Part shown: positions 26,510-33,769 of the stretch, one piece after another
Layout of the letters: the number at the start of each line of letters is the position of its first letter
Numbering within the stretch: the stretch's first letter is position 1
NCBI RefSeq assembly: GCF_034424545.1
Contig: NZ_CP139970.1
Coordinates: 62,001-126,000 of the forward strand
From: Trinickia caryophylli
GTDB lineage: Bacteria > Pseudomonadota > Gammaproteobacteria > Burkholderiales > Burkholderiaceae
Reading direction: 5' to 3'
Length of the DNA: 64,000 nt
The notes under the pieces: generated by a model
Told to the model about the DNA's origin: nothing
What the model saw: the letters and a program-made list of their open reading frames with translations, nothing else
Database searches by the model: none
Translations under genes and position numbers: made by a program

Positions 26510-27322
26510 CTATTTGAATCGATACATGTAGCCAAGTCTTGCTTCGGGCAGCCAGCGCCGGCCGGTCAGCGGGCTGTCGGAAATGCCCCGGCCCAAATAC
26601 GAAACGCCCACATCGAAGGTCACCTGCTGCCGAGGGGTGAGCGAATAATCGACACGCACGCCGCCCGAAGCTTTCCATGTCGAACTGCCGCTGTACGCGG
26701 GCCGCCAGGTACGGGCCTCCGGTGCGGTCACGCCGTAATAGTAATCGACATATTCGTTGCTCAGCCATTCGGCGCCAAGCCTCGGCGTGAGCGACCAGTT
26801 GCCGGATTTGAACGATTTGGAGAAATCGATCGTCGCGCGCTGCCCCTTGTTGCCGCCGACGAGATAACTGCCTGACAGCGTGCCGAAGGGGCTCTGCCAC
26901 GCAAGCGCCGGACCGTACCAGAAGGCGATGCCGTCGCGGTCTTCCATGCCGTTCAGTATCGGAGCGTCCGATTGCTTGTAACCGCCGAAAAGCCCGACCT
27001 GGCCGCGCAGCGCAACGGAGACGCCTTCCCATTGGCCAATCTTCAAGTCGAGCGTCGTACCGAAGAGGCGAGCCCATTTGTTCTCGAAATAGACGAGCGG
27101 CAGCGGTGTCACGTCGGCGCCATCGCCGGCGTAGGGGCTCGCCCGCACGCCGACGCCCGCACCGAGGCCCCAGTGGGTGACGTTGGGCGTATCGCTGAGG
27201 AACGTGAAGCCGTTCGAGGCGGCAGTGGCGTCTTCGTCCGCATGCGCGACGCAAGGTAGCCAGGCGGCGGAGCTGAGCGCGAGCAAATACACGCGAAGGG
27301 GCCGGTTCGTGGTCAAGGGCAC
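26510..27322 (-). CDS. mipA: MipA/OmpV-family outer-membrane protein
   Basis: A 270-aa protein with a signal sequence (cleavage near AHADEDA) and a beta-barrel of alternating strands ending in a C-terminal aromatic (GYMYRFK). NVTHWGLGAGVGVRASPYAG is the family N-terminal region, and PLPLVYFENKWARLFGTTL the next. MipA links lytic transglycosylase and PBP1B in E. coli, while OmpV-type members respond to antibiotics and stress. It is the first gene of an operon with the response regulator and kinase, so the system probably monitors the envelope and controls this gene itself. Confidence 0.85.
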   Translation of the reverse strand: MPLTTNRPLRVYLLALSSAAWLPCVAHADEDATAASNGFTFLSDTPNVTHWGLGAGVGVRASPYAGDGADVTPLPLVYFENKWARLFGTTLDLKIGQWEGVSVALRGQVGLFGGYKQSDAPILNGMEDRDGIAFWYGPALAWQSPFGTLSGSYLVGGNKGQRATIDFSKSFKSGNWSLTPRLGAEWLSNEYVDYYYGVTAPEARTWRPAYSGSSTWKASGGVRVDYSLTPRQQVTFDVGVSYLGRGISDSPLTGRRWLPEARLGYMYRFK

Positions 27323-27726
27323 TCCTGACTTCGGTAAACGAGGAAGCCCGAGTCTGGGACCGAAAGGCTTACCGGCGACTTACCGTCAAAAACGGCGACG
27401 AGGAGTGGGGCGCAGCCGCGCACAACAGGCACGGACGGCGTGCGCCTGGTTCGGCCGGTGCAAGCCGGCCGCTAGGGAAAACACTTACCCCTGTAGTGAG
27501 CCTGTAGTGAGACTACTTTCATAACATGGAATGGCATGAAGTTTGGCTACGCCGTGGGACCGGTCCCGGCCCCTCGGCCCGGGACCGAAGGGCCACGGTG
27601 GCAGTGGGGCATCCACTGCGTTTCGAGGTTGCCGGTACCTGCCGGGTACCCGGAGCCGCCAGTTCCGGAGATCGGCGAGACCCGGTGTTATCCGTTGCTT
27701 GATTATCAACGTTCATGGAGACACAC
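27323..27726. other. 404-bp divergent region with several hairpins
   Basis: No gene is credible. The right half is dense in inverted repeats: GGTCCCGG/CCGGGACC at 27562-27586, GCAGTGG/CCACTGC at 27601-27619, and CCGGTACC near CCGGGTACCCGG at about 27632-27653. A CTGTAGTGAG unit occurs twice in a row at about 27487-27511. It separates mipA and the beta-glucosidase gene, both reading away from it, and probably holds both promoters. Confidence 0.6.
27562..27619 (+). repeat. Consecutive hairpins in the beta-glucosidase leader
   Basis: Two exact stems follow each other: an eight-pair stem (27562-27569 with 27579-27586, loop nine) and a seven-pair stem (27601-27607 with 27613-27619, loop five). 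A third KpnI-like inverted repeat follows before the start codon at 27727. They could shape transcription or translation of the downstream gene. Confidence 0.55.
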
Positions 27727-29937
27727 ATGCAGGTCAATCGTTGGCCAATGGCGTTGGCGTTGGCAGCCGTAATCGCGAGCGCTCATGCGGGCGATAGCGA
27801 TAACGCCGTCACATCGTTTTCTCCCTCGTTTGCTTCCCCCATCAGCGATTATCTCGCTCACCGCCGCGCCGATATGCTCGTCCGGCAAATGACGCTCGAC
27901 GAAAAACTGCAACTCATTCACTCCAAGTACCAGATGAGCGACGTGCCGGGCGGCGGAGCAGGGTTCATCCAGGGCGTGCCGCGGCTGGGGATCCCCGATC
28001 TGAACATGGTGGATTCAGCGACCGGTTCCGGGAGCACGTCGCAACCGAGCACGACGTTCCCTGCGACGATCGCGCTGGCCGCGAGTTGGGACCGGAGGCT
28101 TTCCTACGATTTCGGCGCACAGGTGGCGAAGCAGTTGCGCGCGCAAGGATTCTCGATGGGGCTCGGCGGGGGGACGAATCTCGCTCGTGAGCCGCGGGGA
28201 GGGCGGTTGTTCGAATACCTGGGCGAGGACCCGGTATTGGCGGGCGAAATGCTGGCGGCGCGCACCGTCGGCACGCAAAACCAGAAGGTCATCGCCACCG
28301 TCAAGCACTATGTGGGCAACGAACAGGAAACGGGCCGGTTCGGGGGCAACGATCAGATCGACGAGCGCACGCTGCGCGAGCTTTATCTGTTGCCATTCGA
28401 AATCGCAGTCAAACAGGCGCATCCGGGCAACGTGATGTGCAGCTATAACCGGATCAACGGCACCTATGCCTGCGAGAATCCCCACGTGCTGACCGATGTT
28501 CTCAAACGTGACTGGGGCTTCCAGGGGCAGGTGCAATCCGACTGGGGCGCGGCTCACAGTACGGCCGCTTCGATCAACGCGGGACTCGACGAAGAAGAAG
28601 ACGTCGGCCCAACGGTTTTTCTGACGCCTGATCTCGTCAAGCAGGCGCTCAGCAGCGGTCAGATTACGCAAGCCCGGCTCGACGAGATGGTGAGCCGCAA
28701 GCTCTACGTGATGATCAAGACGGGGGTATTCGACGATCCGGCAAAAGCCGGCGGGACGATCGATTTCGCGGCAGGTCGCAATTTCGCGCAGTATGCGGAA
28801 GAGCAATCGATCGTTTTGCTGAAGAACGACAATGGCCAACTCCCGCTGCCGGCATCGGGGCTGGGCCGTGTTGCGGTGATCGGTGCGCATGCCGATGTGG
28901 CCGTGCTGACGGGCGGGGGATCGGGCAACACGCGCGATCCGGTCACGGGCAACTTCGCCGGCTGCGGCGGCCTGACGTTCGGCACGTCGACGGGCTGCAA
29001 CTGGTGGACGAACCCGTGGATCACGCTCAACGTGCCGCTCACGAAAGCAATTCAGTCACTCGCGCCCTCCGCGCAAGTCAAATATGCGGGCAATCCCGAT
29101 CAACAATCGCCGTTCAGGGCTTACACGCAGCATGAGATCGATACTGCCGCGACGCTCGCCAGGGACTCGGATGTTGCGATCGTCGTCGTCACGCAATCGT
29201 CGGGGGAGGACTTCGGCGAGTTGCCGAGCCTCAGTCTTGCGAACCCTTCCAACCAGGATCAACTCGTCGAAGCGGTGGCTGCTGCGAATCCGCACACGAT
29301 CGTGGTCGTCCAGAGCGGCAACCCGGTGCTCATGCCATGGAAGGACAAGGTGTCGGCGATCGTCGAAGCCTGGTTCCCGGGCGAGGGCGGTGGGCAGGCG
29401 ATTGCCAACGTGCTGTTCGGCAAGGTCAATCCTTCCGGCAAGCTGCCGGTGACGTTCCCGGCGCGAGACCAGGATACGCCGACCTGGATTGGCGACGGTA
29501 CGTTGCCGACCGATCCGGTGTATTCGGAGAAGCTCAACATGGGGTATCGCTGGTATGACGCGAAGAACGTCGCGCCGATGTTCGAGTTCGGCTTCGGGCT
29601 CTCGTACACGCACTTCAGCTATTCGGACCTTTCGGTGAAGCGCGGTCCCGGCCATACGCTGCTCGCGAGTTTCACGGTCAAGAACGACGGGCGGATGGCA
29701 GGTGCCGATGTTCCGCAGGTGTATCTCGGCGTCAACTACACGGGCGAACCGCCGCGCCGGCTAGCCGGATGGCAGAAGGTCTTTCTGAAGCCCGGCGAGG
29801 CGCGCCGTGTCGACGTGCCGATCTCGGAACGGATGCAGAGCGTTTGGGATACGTCGAAGAACGGCTGGCAGTATGTCTCGGGTAGTGCCGTGTACGTCGG
29901 GGCCTCCTCGCGCGATATCAGGTTGCAGAGCCGATAA
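27727..29937 (+). CDS. Secreted GH3 beta-glucosidase
   Basis: A 736-aa glycoside hydrolase family 3 enzyme. The signal peptide is MQVNRWPMALALAAVIASAHA. The TIM-barrel domain carries the KHYVGNEQETGRFGGND stretch, with the catalytic nucleophile Asp-272 in VQSDWGAAHS. The alpha/beta sandwich (AVIGAHADVAVLTGGGSGN) and the C-terminal fibronectin-III-like domain (from about residue 640) complete the BglX-type layout. Its likely substrate is beta-linked glucosides or plant cell-wall oligosaccharides in the periplasm. The ATG at 27727 has GGAGA seven bases upstream; the earlier ATG at 27715 overlaps that site. A strong hairpin terminator follows. Confidence 0.92.
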   Translation: MQVNRWPMALALAAVIASAHAGDSDNAVTSFSPSFASPISDYLAHRRADMLVRQMTLDEKLQLIHSKYQMSDVPGGGAGFIQGVPRLGIPDLNMVDSATGSGSTSQPSTTFPATIALAASWDRRLSYDFGAQVAKQLRAQGFSMGLGGGTNLAREPRGGRLFEYLGEDPVLAGEMLAARTVGTQNQKVIATVKHYVGNEQETGRFGGNDQIDERTLRELYLLPFEIAVKQAHPGNVMCSYNRINGTYACENPHVLTDVLKRDWGFQGQVQSDWGAAHSTAASINAGLDEEEDVGPTVFLTPDLVKQALSSGQITQARLDEMVSRKLYVMIKTGVFDDPAKAGGTIDFAAGRNFAQYAEEQSIVLLKNDNGQLPLPASGLGRVAVIGAHADVAVLTGGGSGNTRDPVTGNFAGCGGLTFGTSTGCNWWTNPWITLNVPLTKAIQSLAPSAQVKYAGNPDQQSPFRAYTQHEIDTAATLARDSDVAIVVVTQSSGEDFGELPSLSLANPSNQDQLVEAVAAANPHTIVVVQSGNPVLMPWKDKVSAIVEAWFPGEGGGQAIANVLFGKVNPSGKLPVTFPARDQDTPTWIGDGTLPTDPVYSEKLNMGYRWYDAKNVAPMFEFGFGLSYTHFSYSDLSVKRGPGHTLLASFTVKNDGRMAGADVPQVYLGVNYTGEPPRRLAGWQKVFLKPGEARRVDVPISERMQSVWDTSKNGWQYVSGSAVYVGASSRDIRLQSR

Positions 29938-29950
29938 TTCGGTAATCGGT

Positions 29951-29985
29951 GGGCGCCGGCTGAAATGCCGGCGCCCTGTTTGTTT
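29951..29985 (+). terminator. Terminator after the beta-glucosidase gene
   Basis: GGGCGCCGGC and GCCGGCGCCC are exact ten-base arms with a TGAAAT loop. The stretch TGTTTGTTT follows, giving a T-rich tail. It is the strongest Rho-independent terminator in the window. Confidence 0.9.
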
Positions 29986-30190
29986 ACGGGGCCCATCTTC
30001 GCTTTTTATAGAGGCAAAGTTCGGGTGGGTGCCGATTCACCGCACGGTAGGTGCGAAACCAGGGTGCGTGCCTACCCAGGCGCTCGCCACGTCGCCCCGA
30101 ATGCGCGTTGTATCAGTGCGTGGCCGTCTCATTGGCGATGGCACGAACCTTGAATTGAATCGCTGCATACCGTGCTATCAGGAGCGTGTC

Positions 30191-31222
30191 ATGCGGCATT
30201 CCAATGGCAGTGGACCGGTCGGCCCGGGGCCGCTCAATGCGCTTTCCGATCCTGTTTTCGAGCCGCCGACGCGGCGCTTCGATCCGGGGCACGGAGCGGT
30301 AGGCAGCGGGCGCGTGCAGCCATCGGAACGTGGCGTACATTCGGCGAGCCGGGAGTTGTCGCCGATGGCTCAGAGCCCCAAGCCGCAGGAGAACACGAAC
30401 CCGCTGTCGCAGATGCATGCGCCGCCGTCCCGGCCAAGCGGGGAGCCTCTGTCCGCGATGCCGCCATCGAACAGCGGCAGTCCGGTCAGGCATACTGCCG
30501 ACAATGTCGCGATCGACATAGTCCAACCTTCCGCGGTGCCCGATCCGGTCGTGCGATCGTCGCCGCAACAGCTGGCAAGTACGGAGAGCATGCGGCAGAA
30601 GGTGGGCAAATTCGCTCCCGCCGTCGATGCGCTGGCGGCGGGCGCTTCACTGGCGGCGTCGAGGGTTTCATCCGGGTCGGTCGCATCGACGGTAACCGGT
30701 GCGGTCAGTGGGCTGCTCTGGGGCGGGAGCGCCGCGATGTCGGAAGCGGGCAATACGCAGCCGGCGAGCCGGCTGGCAAGCGCCGCCAATCTGCTCAACT
30801 TCGGTGCCGGCGCATTGAGTACGGCGGCGGTATTCAATACGGACAGCACGCAGACCAATCTCGGCTACGCGTCTTCCGCGGCATGGGGATTGAGTGCGTT
30901 CACGAGCATGGCGCACGCCGCCTTCGACACCACGCGCAATAAAGTGAGCCGCGGGCTGCAGATGGCAAGCGGGGTGGCGAATCTCGCTGCGGCAGGGTTG
31001 TCGGCGGCATCCGTGCGTGCGTCTTCGCAGGAGGATACGGCGAGCGCGGCGTGGTACGGCACGGCGTCTTCGCTGTCATGGATGGCGGGAGCGGCGCTCG
31101 CTTATGGCTCCGCGCGCACGGCGTCGAATTCGTCCGCCCATAACATGCCGCCAGTTGCCTCGGAGTCGACCGTGCTGGGCCCGGGTGCTGTCCGTTCGTT
31201 TGGCACGATCCAGTCCGTGTAG
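30191..31222 (+). CDS. Unrecognised 343-aa Ser/Ala-rich protein
   Basis: I do not recognise a family. Residues 1-130 are rich in Pro, Ser and Gly and look disordered. Residues about 135-320 are Ala/Ser/Gly-rich, with five or six hydrophobic stretches (for example VASTVTGAVSGLLWGGSAAM and SWMAGAALAYGSA). There is no signal peptide. CAGGAG precedes the ATG at 30191. A disordered Ser/Pro-rich N-terminus with a hydrophobic helical body is seen in type III effectors and translocators and in some membrane-targeted toxins, but no secretion system or promoter box for one is visible here. It adjoins the phage-scar region. Confidence 0.7.
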   Translation: MRHSNGSGPVGPGPLNALSDPVFEPPTRRFDPGHGAVGSGRVQPSERGVHSASRELSPMAQSPKPQENTNPLSQMHAPPSRPSGEPLSAMPPSNSGSPVRHTADNVAIDIVQPSAVPDPVVRSSPQQLASTESMRQKVGKFAPAVDALAAGASLAASRVSSGSVASTVTGAVSGLLWGGSAAMSEAGNTQPASRLASAANLLNFGAGALSTAAVFNTDSTQTNLGYASSAAWGLSAFTSMAHAAFDTTRNKVSRGLQMASGVANLAAAGLSAASVRASSQEDTASAAWYGTASSLSWMAGAALAYGSARTASNSSAHNMPPVASESTVLGPGAVRSFGTIQSV

Positions 31223-31268
31223 GTTGCCATTAGTATCGGCGTATCGGTGTATCGGCGCGCCTGAACGT

Positions 31269-31308
31269 AAGCGGGCATTTGAACTTAGCTAAAAGCGGAC
31301 ATCTGAAC
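31269..31308. repeat. Direct repeats resembling an element end
   Basis: AAGCGGGCATTTGAAC and AAGCGGACATCTGAAC are 16-bp copies with two differences, 24 bp apart. Closely spaced repeats like these are found at the ends of some insertion sequences, IS21-like ones among others. No transposase is nearby, so an element remnant is only a possibility. Confidence 0.4.
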
Positions 31309-31340
31309 CTGGGACCTGCAGGTGAAACGTCGATAATTCG

Positions 31341-31354
31341 CGTTATGTCAAATC
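31341..31354. repeat. Left copy of an exact 14-bp direct repeat
   Basis: GTTATGTCAAATCA recurs identically at 32693-32706, 1,352 bp away. The following 17-18 bases are also related but diverged. The pair brackets the two small genes and the broken phage gene. Confidence 0.7.
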
Positions 31355-31649
31355 ATCCTAGCCGAGCCGCCCGATGTGTCGCCCGATGAAATGCTCGCAT
31401 GGGTCGGCGTGCACGCGTCTCATTACTTGTTGAGCCAACGAAGCTTTGTGCTTTATGTCCGAGGCTGGAACGTCGTCGACAAGGTTCGAAGAGCGAAGCA
31501 CGACGGAACGTTCGCGGTGGTCTTGGCGCAATGGTGCCTTCTCTCCCGCGATTTGCCGCGCCTGTGGCGCAGCGGCCCGTTATGGTCGGCTATCGGGCCT
31601 CCGGCCTATCGCCCTCGCGAATGACGCCGAGCAGCCTTACGCGGCGTTC

Positions 31650-31847
31650 TCACTTGCTTCTCGGGTCAATGTCATGCTTTCGAAGCAGCGCCCGCAGGCG
31701 CCGATTTTCAAAGAACATTGAAACGACAGTCAGCAGCGTGATGGCAGGAAAAAACCACTCGCCCGAGTAGTGAAGAATGGCCCACGCTCCCGCTGCGCAG
31801 GCCGTGCCAACGAGCAGCAGCGCGATTTTGTCGCCAATCCAGTTCAT
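31650..31847 (-). CDS. Small two-helix membrane protein
   Basis: A 65-aa protein with two hydrophobic stretches (ALLLVGTACAAGAWAILHY and FFPAITLLTVVSMFF) and a basic tail. Its ATG overlaps the stop of the preceding gene by four bases, so the two are translationally coupled. Function unknown. The place downstream of a broken P2-type tail gene suggests phage cargo (a moron gene) or a holin-like or immunity-like role; none is shown by the sequence. Confidence 0.6.
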   Translation of the reverse strand: MNWIGDKIALLLVGTACAAGAWAILHYSGEWFFPAITLLTVVSMFFENRRLRALLRKHDIDPRSK

Positions 31848-32314
31848 TGCTTCGCTCCGTGCTGCCGCGCGCGCATCGCATACGACTGACGGCGCGGGCT
31901 GTCGTCTATCACTTCCGGGTTGTTTTGTACAAATATCTGGAAATCGATCGGAACCATTACGCCGCGGCTCGCAAGCCAGATCCAGAAGGCGCGGTATCGC
32001 TGTACCGACAGATTATTCCGATAGGGGTCTTTGCAGGCCTCCGCTGCTTGTGCAGCGACGAGAATGCTACCGATGGTGGCGCCGATATAGTACGACGCAG
32101 CCATGAGGCCCCCGACCGAAAGTTTTTCCTTCAACGTCGTCGCTTTCAGAATCTCCTCCACTGTCGCGGTTGGCCCCACTGCATCGAACGCCCCGAGGAG
32201 CGCAGTGAGGTTGCCGAGCGCAGTTGTCAGCGACGAAAACAAGCTTTGCGGGGCGGGCAACCCCAGCGCATTCATATTTTCCTGAAACTTCTTCGAGAAT
32301 GTTGCGCAATCCAT
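31844..32314 (-). CDS. Unrecognised 156-aa protein with central hydrophobic region
   Basis: A 156-aa protein. The N-terminal half is helical (SLFSSLTTALGNLTALLGAFD), and a hydrophobic stretch SVGGLMAASYYIGATIGSIL lies at about residues 87-106. The C-terminal part is basic and Arg-rich. I recognise no family. It is the first of two coupled genes, downstream of the broken gpD gene and on the same strand. A small toxin, immunity or secreted product is conceivable given the pair and the phage setting. Confidence 0.55.
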   Translation of the reverse strand: MDCATFSKKFQENMNALGLPAPQSLFSSLTTALGNLTALLGAFDAVGPTATVEEILKATTLKEKLSVGGLMAASYYIGATIGSILVAAQAAEACKDPYRNNLSVQRYRAFWIWLASRGVMVPIDFQIFVQNNPEVIDDSPRRQSYAMRARQHGAKQ

Positions 32315-32409
32315 GCTGTGGCCCTCTCAGTGATTTTTGTCTGCCAGTTTTCCGGCTGCCGGTATGGTATCAAATCGATGCCGCGGCACAGCCAGGAACG
32401 CCGGCGGGT

Positions 32410-32698
32410 TCACTTGTCCGACTTGCGAAAGTGCGAGCGGTGCCGGTCGGTGGTCGGCTCGTCGCGAACCTCCAGCGCGAGCTGTGTCGTAAAGCCAGCC
32501 AGCTCTTTTCGCGCCGCTCGTGCATGGTGTTCGTCATCGAGGCCGACTTTGCGCGAATCGTCAGAACGTCGGGCGAGCCGCTATGTTCAACTTCGTCGTA
32601 AAGCTTCCCTTGCTCGTCAGCGGCTCCCCTGCCCATCTGATAGACAGCTTGATATCGGCGCCGCGACTCGGGATATCGAAGGCGCCCTTCGAGTTATG
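32410..32698 (-). pseudogene. Broken P2-type phage late-control protein D gene
   Basis: Three minus-strand frames must be joined to read this. The first (32561-32698) gives FDIPSRGADIKLSIRWAGEP then SKGSFT. The second (within 32370-32636) gives DEVEHSGSPDVLTIRAKSAS then RREKSW. The third (to 32410) gives AGFTTQLALEVRD. In that order these match parts of the phage P2 gpD / late-control-D layout as I know it: a Pro-Gly strand, a GxFxVDEVEHSGPPD block, the RAKAAD and RREKSW region, and the C-terminal GFTTxLELE end. The N-terminus and most of the middle are missing, and two frame changes are present, so it is not functional. The right end falls at the 14-bp direct repeat. Confidence 0.6.
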
Positions 32699-32706
32699 TC
32701 AAATCA
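32693..32706. repeat. Right copy of the exact 14-bp direct repeat
   Basis: It is identical to 31341-31354 and lies exactly where the readable part of the broken phage gene begins. It could be an attachment-site remnant, a target duplication or a recombination scar. Confidence 0.7.
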
Positions 32707-32761
32707 CTTAGGCACGGCTGCCCGCTAGGAACCGGCATCCGGATCTGGCCGTCGATGAAAC

Positions 32762-33664
32762 TTACCGCGCGAATTCGGTAGCGCGGACTGCGTCGACCAG
32801 ATAGTCCACAAAGGAAGCAATGCGCGCAGATATCGTGGTATTGCGGTAGTACACGGCGTTGATCGGCTGCCTGACCTCCTGCGTCTGCCGGGCGAGTATC
32901 TGTACGAGCCGCCCCTCGCGGCGGTCCTGCGCTGTCATGAAATCGGACAGGCAGACGACGCCCGCCCCCTCGAGCGCGAGATGTCTCAGCGTTTCGCCGC
33001 TGGAAGACGAAATCGCGGGCGTGATCCGGTAAAGCTCGTTGTCGGAGCCGAGTATCGGCCATATGTTGAGCGATTCCGGCTGGTTGAATCCCAGCAGGGT
33101 GTGCTTCGCCAGATCGCCGGCGTGCCGGGGATGACCGCGGGTTTTCAGATATTCGGGGCTGGCCAGGATCCGTATTCGGCTGCTGCCGATCGGCCTGCTG
33201 TGCAGCGTCGAGTCCTTCAGCTTGCCGATGCGGATCGCCACGTCGGTGCGATGCTCCAGCAAATCGATGATGCCCTCGTTGCTCACGAGTTCCAGTTCGA
33301 CCTGCGGATACCGGGCTCGATAGCCACCCAGGATCGGAACGATCACATGGAGCATGAACGGTGTCGCCGCATCCACCCGCAAACGCCCCGAGGGCCGTTC
33401 GCGGCGCACCGCCAGTTGCTCCTCCGCCGTCTCGACGGCATCGATGATTCCGCGCACGCTTTCGAGGAAAGCTTTGCCTTCCTCCGTCAATTCCAGCCGT
33501 CTTGTCGTTCTGCGCAGCAGCGTCGTCTGCAACTTCTCTTCCAGCCTTGCCAGCGTCCGGCTGGCGGCCGAAATCGTCAGATCGAGATGCTCGGCCGCAG
33601 ACGTGATCGAACCGGTATCCACGACTGTGGCGAACGTCTGCAACTCGTCGAGTGTCACTTTCAT
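32762..33664 (-). CDS. LysR-family regulator, DmlR/YafC-like
   Basis: A 300-aa regulator. The helix-turn-helix is in FATVVDTGSITSAAEHLDLT (residues 11-30), the following ISAASRTLARLEEKLQT continues the domain, and the effector domain includes RLRVDAATPFMLHVIVP. It is divergent from an MFS gene that starts a group with dkgB and an OYE gene. In E. coli, dkgB also lies next to a LysR gene (yafC). It probably controls this group in response to a carbonyl or quinone-type stress compound. A palindromic site starts 2 bp upstream of its start codon. Confidence 0.85.
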   Translation of the reverse strand: MKVTLDELQTFATVVDTGSITSAAEHLDLTISAASRTLARLEEKLQTTLLRRTTRRLELTEEGKAFLESVRGIIDAVETAEEQLAVRRERPSGRLRVDAATPFMLHVIVPILGGYRARYPQVELELVSNEGIIDLLEHRTDVAIRIGKLKDSTLHSRPIGSSRIRILASPEYLKTRGHPRHAGDLAKHTLLGFNQPESLNIWPILGSDNELYRITPAISSSSGETLRHLALEGAGVVCLSDFMTAQDRREGRLVQILARQTQEVRQPINAVYYRNTTISARIASFVDYLVDAVRATEFAR

Positions 33665-33665
33665 A

Positions 33666-33682
33666 TTTGATTCGAAATCAAA
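33666..33682. promoter_or_regulatory. LysR operator candidate
   Basis: TTTGATTCGAAATCAAA has exact seven-base inverted arms around CGA and contains a T-N11-A spacing. It sits immediately upstream of the LysR gene's ATG in the divergent region. Confidence 0.65.
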
Positions 33683-33769
33683 AGTGTTTCATTTGGGGAT
33701 CGGTTTTTCTGCAAAAGTAAAGTAGGCACACTTCGTTCGTCAACTGAATATCCGGATGGGTGAACGACC

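Larger units (their letters stand above)
31223..31649. other. 427-bp repeat-rich non-coding stretch
   Basis: I see no credible gene. It holds TATCGGCG-type octamers three times (31234-31257), a 16-bp repeat copied 24 bp apart (31269-31284 and 31293-31308) and the left copy of an exact 14-bp direct repeat (31341-31354). The open frames here lack ribosome sites and coding character. Confidence 0.6.

Noticed and set aside
30010..30075. Riboswitch-like GC-rich stretch
   Set aside because: It has some riboswitch-like base pairs, but the pairing does not hold over a full aptamer and the downstream gene gives no metabolic reason.
29990..30190. Type III regulon (PIP/hrp) box upstream of the 343-aa protein
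   Set aside because: No TTCG-N15/16-TTCG arrangement at the right distance.
31376..31624. 82-codon plus-strand frame beside the direct repeat
   Set aside because: No ribosome site or recognisable motif. Its composition is between coding and random, so I did not call it.
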